A stretch of 64,000 nucleotides of DNA from Caballeronia fortuita (GTDB lineage: Bacteria > Pseudomonadota > Gammaproteobacteria > Burkholderiales > Burkholderiaceae): positions 1 to 64,000 of the forward strand of contig NZ_FCNX02000024.1 in NCBI RefSeq assembly GCF_001544835.2, given 5' to 3'. The first letter of the stretch is position 1. The number at the start of each line of letters is the position of its first letter. Below are positions 61,501 to 64,000 of this stretch, piece after piece. A program made the position numbers and the translations under genes. The notes under the pieces are model-generated. The model made no database searches. It was not told the origin of the DNA and was given only the letters and a program-made list of their open reading frames with translations.

Positions 61501-61582
61501 CGTCGAAGCGCTTTACGCGCCTTCGTCGTTCGGCGCGTCGCCGAATGCGCCGGTCGTCGTCAAGCCGCTCGCCGCGAAGTGA
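55586..61582 (+). CDS. alpha-2-macroglobulin family protein with thioester (YfhM/ECAM-like)
   Basis: A very large exported protease inhibitor-like protein of 1998 residues. A Sec signal peptide (WILAATTLFAALGLGAALH, cleavage near RADA-A, about residue 33) has no lipobox, unlike E. coli YfhM. Recognisable parts: repeated macroglobulin beta domains in the first 1200 residues, the A2M core with LLLWNPRVTLDAHGEA (about 1302-1317), the thioester motif CLEQ with Cys1521, the alpha-toroid thioester domain after it, and a C-terminal MG10-like domain (GDIVRVHLDIDAQSDMTWVV). A GGAG ribosome binding site precedes the ATG. It is followed directly by pbpC, the classical partner. Confidence 0.93.
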   Translation: MSRITTSQKKWILAATTLFAALGLGAALHRADAARITSVSPQGKVAQVRQVVAKFDEPMTAFGNAAAAAPGKIACSGADASATANTGRWIDAKTWAFDFERDLPPGVRCALDLSDGLKSTAGNALAGPRHFAFQTGGPFVTRVMPSYGDIEENQAFVLRLNGPATQASVLEHVWCESNALGNRIPVRAVDDATRAALLKQFRLEKESDRVLTLACRQTLPSATKMQLVYGVGVTGPGGIANDVEKRFDFNVREPFTASFSCERENAKAPCTPLRPLRLNFTAPISRADAQKFVLRGPKGNASPRFDANDKDAEVSNIEFAAPLPERTDLTIDAPANLKDVSGRALANADLFPLKAATAAMPPLAKFSSGTFGIIERFAEPGMPAMLPVTLRHVEADLHVQGLDSGTSKITKLELDADADIRQWMRTVDMFDGVSMSRSTIEERMPALLNNGIAPVVIPNSDGTVSEDPQIDIRSLSLLAKQRGVETLTLPAADPRALRPFEVVGIPFPKPGFYVVELSSPALGASLLGKNQSMFVRTSVLVTNLGVHFKQGRENSVVWVTTLDKGKPVPNADVRITDCNGDEIATAKTDAQGIAKIGKPLVSVRRCDEDSLAWGGFFVSARVNDPVTGADMAFATSDWNRGIESWRFNVPTDMSATRTTRAHTVFDRTLLRAGETVSMKHLLRVETLGGFAFPKNYPSRVTIRHVGSGQTWHLPLQWAADHSADSTFTVPVAAKLGEYSVTLDNGAASSDDDGNDNAVTQSYESGSFRVEEFRLPVFKGSVTAGDSKTAGLVAAQEAPVAVRLEYVQGGPASNLPVQVSALVRDVAPPFASQYEAFSFAPYRKPADDGASAPAEDEDNEQEEHATTKLIADKLRVTLDRDGAGKITVKPLPAVEAPKRLALEASFADPNGEIQTISGGTTLWPAAVAVGVKAGHWVSVGGALPVQAIALDLQGKARAGVSVEIKAVARVMSSSRKRMVGGFYAYDNHTEIKDLGTLCSGKSDDHGIVSCDANLKEAGNVDLIAIAKDGDGRAANASTSVWVTREDELWFGGENTDRIDVLPEKTSYEPGETARFQVRMPFRSATALIAVEREGIIETRVAELNGKDPTVELKVDDAWGPNVYVSVLALRGRIREVPWYSFFTWGWKAPVEWARAFWYEGRQYQAPTPLVDLSKPAFRYGLASIKVGTASHRLAVSVSPDAKSYTVRSRAHVKVKVALPGGKPAPAGTQIAVAAVDEALLELMPNRSWDVLDAMLQQRAYGVETATAQMEIVGRRHFGRKAVPAGGGGGHSATRELFDTLLLWNPRVTLDAHGEATVDVPLNDALTRFRIVAVAAVGAERFGTGSASIQSTQDLQLISGLPPLVRVGDAFRAQFTLRNTTARTMRVVVTPHAGTLTLDARTVEIAPESSQEVAWDVTTPDVLGAQSSAALEWNVTASEQAAPRASDAVKLTQKVVAAIPVTVQQATIAQVDGTLTLPVAPPADAIKSDDGAVRGGIAVSLQPKLADGLPGVRRWFERYPYNCLEQQTSRALGLMDAAQWQGVLARMPSYLDRDGLANYFPPADDERPTGSPALTAYLLAVTDEAAKQDRRFALPVDLRNQMAAGLANFVDGRIERKFWAPRNDLDVTKLAAIEALSRYGIAQPRMLDSITVAPDQWPTSAVLDYYAILSRADGIPNRDEKRAQAEQIIRARLTYQGTRLTFSTERDDDLWWLMTGAETNAARTALLFADAPGWKDEMPRVVAGLLALQKNGAWHTTTANLWGALAVGRFSRLFESTPVTGHTSIQLGAATQSVDWNAAPAPALASATPATKSANARSVVLPWSAGSLALTQDGTGKPWATIESLAAVALKAPFAAGYRIAKTVTPVDPAVKGVLSRGDIVRVHLDIDAQSDMTWVVVNDPIPAGATILGSGLGRDSEAATQGEKQDRGAWPAFVERGFDGYRAYYDYLPKGKLSVEYTMRVNNSGTFGLPPTRVEALYAPSSFGASPNAPVVVKPLAAK

Positions 61583-61586
61583 TGCG

Positions 61587-63800
61587 ATGAAACGCGCCGC
61601 CGTTCTCGTCATCGCATGCGTTCTGTCGATGCCGGCGCACGCGCAGCCGGGCTTCGACGACGTGCGCGCGCAATGGCGCAGCTCCGACTGGGTGCTGCTC
61701 TCGCGCGACGGCGAGCCGCTGGCGCGCACGCGCATCGACAAGCGCGCGCGGCGCGGCGACTGGATCGCGCTCGCGGATGTGTCGCCGGCGTTGCGCGAGG
61801 CGATCGTCGTGTCGGAGGACAAGCGCTTCTACGCACACGCGGGCGTCGACTGGCGCGGCGCGGCGGCGGCGGCCTGGGGCAACCTGTGGAACACGCGCAC
61901 GCGCGGCGCATCGACGGTGACGATGCAGCTCACCGGCCTTATCGACGATGACGGCAAGCCGAACGGCCGCCGCTCCATCGGCGAAAAGGCGCAGCAGACG
62001 ATCGGCGCGCTGTGGCTCGAACGAAGCTGGCGCAAGGATCAGATTCTCGAGGCGTATCTGAATCTCGTGCCATTTCGCGGCGAGATCGTCGGTTTGTCCG
62101 CGCTGTCGCAGACGATGTTCGGCAAGGCGCCGTCCGGTCTCGACGAACGCGAGGCCGCGCTCGCCGCCGCGCTCGTGCGCGCGCCGAATGCGCCGTACGC
62201 GAAAGTCGCCGCGCGCGCCTGCGTGATCCTGCGGGACATGCGGGCGCTGCATGCCGACGCGCGCTCCGCCGATCCGTGCGTCAATCTCGACAGCTACGTG
62301 CAGCTCGCGCTCACCCGCACGGCCGCAGTACCCGCCGTGGCCCAGGGCGACGACGCGCTCGCGCCGCATCTCGCGCGACGCATCGCGGGCGAAGTGCATC
62401 CGGCGGCAGGCGCGCGCGTGCGCTCGACGCTCGACGCGCGGCTACAGCGCTTCACGCGCGACACGCTCGCCCGCACGCTGGCGGAACTGAACGCGCGCGC
62501 GCATCCGCGCAACGTGCACGACGCGGCGGCCATCGTGATCGACAACGCTTCCGGCGACGTGCTCGCGTGGGTCGGCTCGGCGGGCGGTTTGTCGAACGCG
62601 CCGGAAGTCGACGCCGTGCTCGCCGCGCGTCAGGCCGGCTCGACGCTCAAGCCTTTCCTGTATGCGCAGGCCATCGACGAAAGGCGCGTCACCGCCGCCA
62701 CGCTGCTCGACGATGCGCCGCTCGATCTCGCGACCGGCGGCGGCCTCTACATTCCGCAGAACTACGATCACGACTTCAAGGGCTGGGTGAGCGTGCGCAC
62801 GGCGCTCGGCTCGTCGCTGAACGTGCCGGCAGTGCGAACGCTCGTGATGGTGACGCCGCATCGTTTCGCGAAAACGCTCGTCGCGCTCGGCCTGCCTCTG
62901 TCGCAAGCGGGCGATTACTACGGCTTCAGCCTCGCGCTCGGCAGCGCCGACGTCACGCTGGCGTCGCTCGCCAATGCGTATCGCGCGCTCGCGAACGGCG
63001 GCATCGCGAAACCGCTTTTCGATATCGCGGACCATAGGCCGGCGCCGGCGGGCACGCGCGTCTTCAGCCCGGAAGCGAGCTTCATCGTCACCGATATCCT
63101 CGCCGACAATAACGCCCGCACGCGCACCTTCGGCTTCGACAGCGTGCTCGCCACGCGCACCTTCAGCGCGGTGAAAACCGGCACGAGCAAGGACATGCGC
63201 GACAACTGGGCGGCCGGTTTCACGTCGCGGTACACCGTGGCCGTCTGGGTCGGCAACGCGGACGGCGCGCCGATGTGGGACGTTTCAGGCGTGACGGGCG
63301 CGGCGCCTGCATGGAACGCGATCGTCAACTATCTGAACCGGCGGTCGGATAGCCGTGCCCCGCACGCGCCGCCGGGCGTCGTGACGACGCGCGTCACGTA
63401 TCAGGACGACCTCGAACCCGCGCGCGACGAATGGTTCGTGCGCGGCACGCAGATGAGCGCCGTCGGCCTGACGGCGAACGCGGCGCGGTCGACGGGCGGC
63501 GTGACCACCGGCGCGCAATCGGCACGCATCGGCGCGCCCACGAACGGCACGATCTTCGCGCTCGACCCGGACATTCCGCCCGCGCGCCAGCGCGTGTGGT
63601 TCGAGCGCGCGGGCAGCGGCGCGCCTCTTGCGTGGCGGCTCGACGGCAAGCCTTACGGTCATGACGCCCGCGCGGCGTGGCTGCCGTGGCCGGGCCGGCA
63701 CGTGCTCCAACTCGTCGATGCGAACGGCGGCGTCGTCGATCAAGTCGGCTTCGAAGTTCGCGGCGCCTTCGCGAAACCGACAGCGCGCGCGGCGAAGTGA
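61587..63800 (+). CDS. pbpC: penicillin-binding protein 1C
   Basis: A 737-residue bifunctional peptidoglycan synthase. After a signal/anchor (AAVLVIACVLSMPAHA) the GT51 transglycosylase domain has the catalytic Glu77 in SEDKRFYAHAGVDW; the transpeptidase domain has STLK (Ser352), SLN in GSSLNVP and KTGTS (Lys530). The C-terminal BiPBP_C domain follows to the end. It starts four bases after the macroglobulin stop. In Proteobacteria the pair is proposed to trap attacking proteases and repair the wall; this is a published hypothesis, not shown here. Confidence 0.95.
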   Translation: MKRAAVLVIACVLSMPAHAQPGFDDVRAQWRSSDWVLLSRDGEPLARTRIDKRARRGDWIALADVSPALREAIVVSEDKRFYAHAGVDWRGAAAAAWGNLWNTRTRGASTVTMQLTGLIDDDGKPNGRRSIGEKAQQTIGALWLERSWRKDQILEAYLNLVPFRGEIVGLSALSQTMFGKAPSGLDEREAALAAALVRAPNAPYAKVAARACVILRDMRALHADARSADPCVNLDSYVQLALTRTAAVPAVAQGDDALAPHLARRIAGEVHPAAGARVRSTLDARLQRFTRDTLARTLAELNARAHPRNVHDAAAIVIDNASGDVLAWVGSAGGLSNAPEVDAVLAARQAGSTLKPFLYAQAIDERRVTAATLLDDAPLDLATGGGLYIPQNYDHDFKGWVSVRTALGSSLNVPAVRTLVMVTPHRFAKTLVALGLPLSQAGDYYGFSLALGSADVTLASLANAYRALANGGIAKPLFDIADHRPAPAGTRVFSPEASFIVTDILADNNARTRTFGFDSVLATRTFSAVKTGTSKDMRDNWAAGFTSRYTVAVWVGNADGAPMWDVSGVTGAAPAWNAIVNYLNRRSDSRAPHAPPGVVTTRVTYQDDLEPARDEWFVRGTQMSAVGLTANAARSTGGVTTGAQSARIGAPTNGTIFALDPDIPPARQRVWFERAGSGAPLAWRLDGKPYGHDARAAWLPWPGRHVLQLVDANGGVVDQVGFEVRGAFAKPTARAAK

Positions 63801-64000
63801 CGCGCGATCGGCAACGCGAAACGCAACGTCATCCATCCGGCGTTTCGCAACGTTAAAGATTGTGCGTGAGCGGAGTGCGCGCGGCGGGGTCGTGCACAAT
63901 GCGAGCGCCATCGTCCGGGACGGGTTTTTGCCCTATCCTTAACGGCATCTTCCCGTCCGGCCCGAACTTATCGATTCTTCCTTTCTCTCAAGCCTGGAGT
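63801..64000. other. intergenic region at the right edge
   Basis: 200 bases without a supported gene. An inverted repeat GCGAAACGC / GCGTTTCGC (63816-63824 and 63840-63848) lies just after pbpC and may help end its transcript, although no T-run follows. The window ends in AAGCCTGGAGT, which looks like the ribosome binding site of a plus-strand gene beyond the edge. Confidence 0.5.

Noticed and set aside
57827-61822. A 1331-codon open frame antisense to the macroglobulin gene
   Set aside because: Its product is Arg/His/Asp-rich with no family resemblance, as expected for the opposite strand of a high-GC gene whose codons end in G or C; the sense frame has clear domains.

Overview
This GC-rich (about 63-65%) window reads as an ordinary, gene-dense stretch of the main chromosome of a Betaproteobacterium of the order Burkholderiales, most likely Paraburkholderia, Caballeronia or Burkholderia. 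The reasons are a class I PHA synthase downstream of which a thiolase gene begins, a Neisseria/Burkholderia-type hfq-hflX-hflK-hflC-hisZ-purA order, a short-HisG regulatory subunit (hisZ), a type B ribosomal protein L31, and uniformly high third-position GC. I saw no tRNA or rRNA genes, insertion sequences, prophage genes or CRISPR arrays. One RNA gene is recognisable, the 4.5S signal recognition particle RNA (ffs).

Layout. 1-8.1 kb: the start of phaA and all of phaC, then pgeF-rluD, the outer-membrane lipoprotein gene bamD facing the other way, a DinG/YoaA-type Fe-S helicase and a small YdcH-like gene. 8.1-13.5 kb: a Gln-rich exported protein, the transcription accessory factor tex, and the potassium transporter kup convergent with tex. 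13.7-31.1 kb: a long minus-strand housekeeping run (in transcription order ndk, rlmN, rodZ-like, ispG, hisS, yfgM-like, bamB, der, hfq, hflX, hflK, hflC, a DUF2065 gene, hisZ, purA, a phosphoribosyltransferase). 31.4-38.5 kb: a Bax-inhibitor-1 family gene, rlmD, and the stationary-phase/survival cluster surE-pcm-nlpD-rpoS followed by a PolB-like exonuclease gene.

38.5-48.3 kb: a quinone oxidoreductase, a family 9 glycosyltransferase, and a long minus-strand run in which dnaX-ebfC-recR continues with very short gaps into a DUF1653 gene, a CaiB/BaiF CoA-transferase and a nitrate/sulfonate-type ABC importer. 48.4-52.1 kb: ffs, then trxA, rho, mtfA and rpmE2 on the plus strand. 52.3-63.8 kb: an ArnT-like membrane glycosyltransferase, a MATE exporter, a very large thioester-containing alpha-2-macroglobulin and penicillin-binding protein 1C. 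The last 200 bases are intergenic and end in what looks like the ribosome binding site of the next gene.

Functional themes: envelope assembly and repair (BamD, BamB, YfgM, RodZ, NlpD, SurE, alpha-2-macroglobulin/PBP1C), RNA-level regulation and termination (Hfq, Rho, Tex, RlmN, RlmD, RluD, SRP RNA) and replication/repair (DnaX, EbfC, RecR, DinG-like). I did not find a convincing new multi-gene system. The items most worth checking are a strong orphan terminator (possible small RNA) between der and bamB, an unusually perfect hairpin in the rho leader, the coupling of a CoA-transferase/ABC operon to dnaX-recR, low-complexity extensions on PhaC, RluD and Pcm, and the Gln-rich exported protein.
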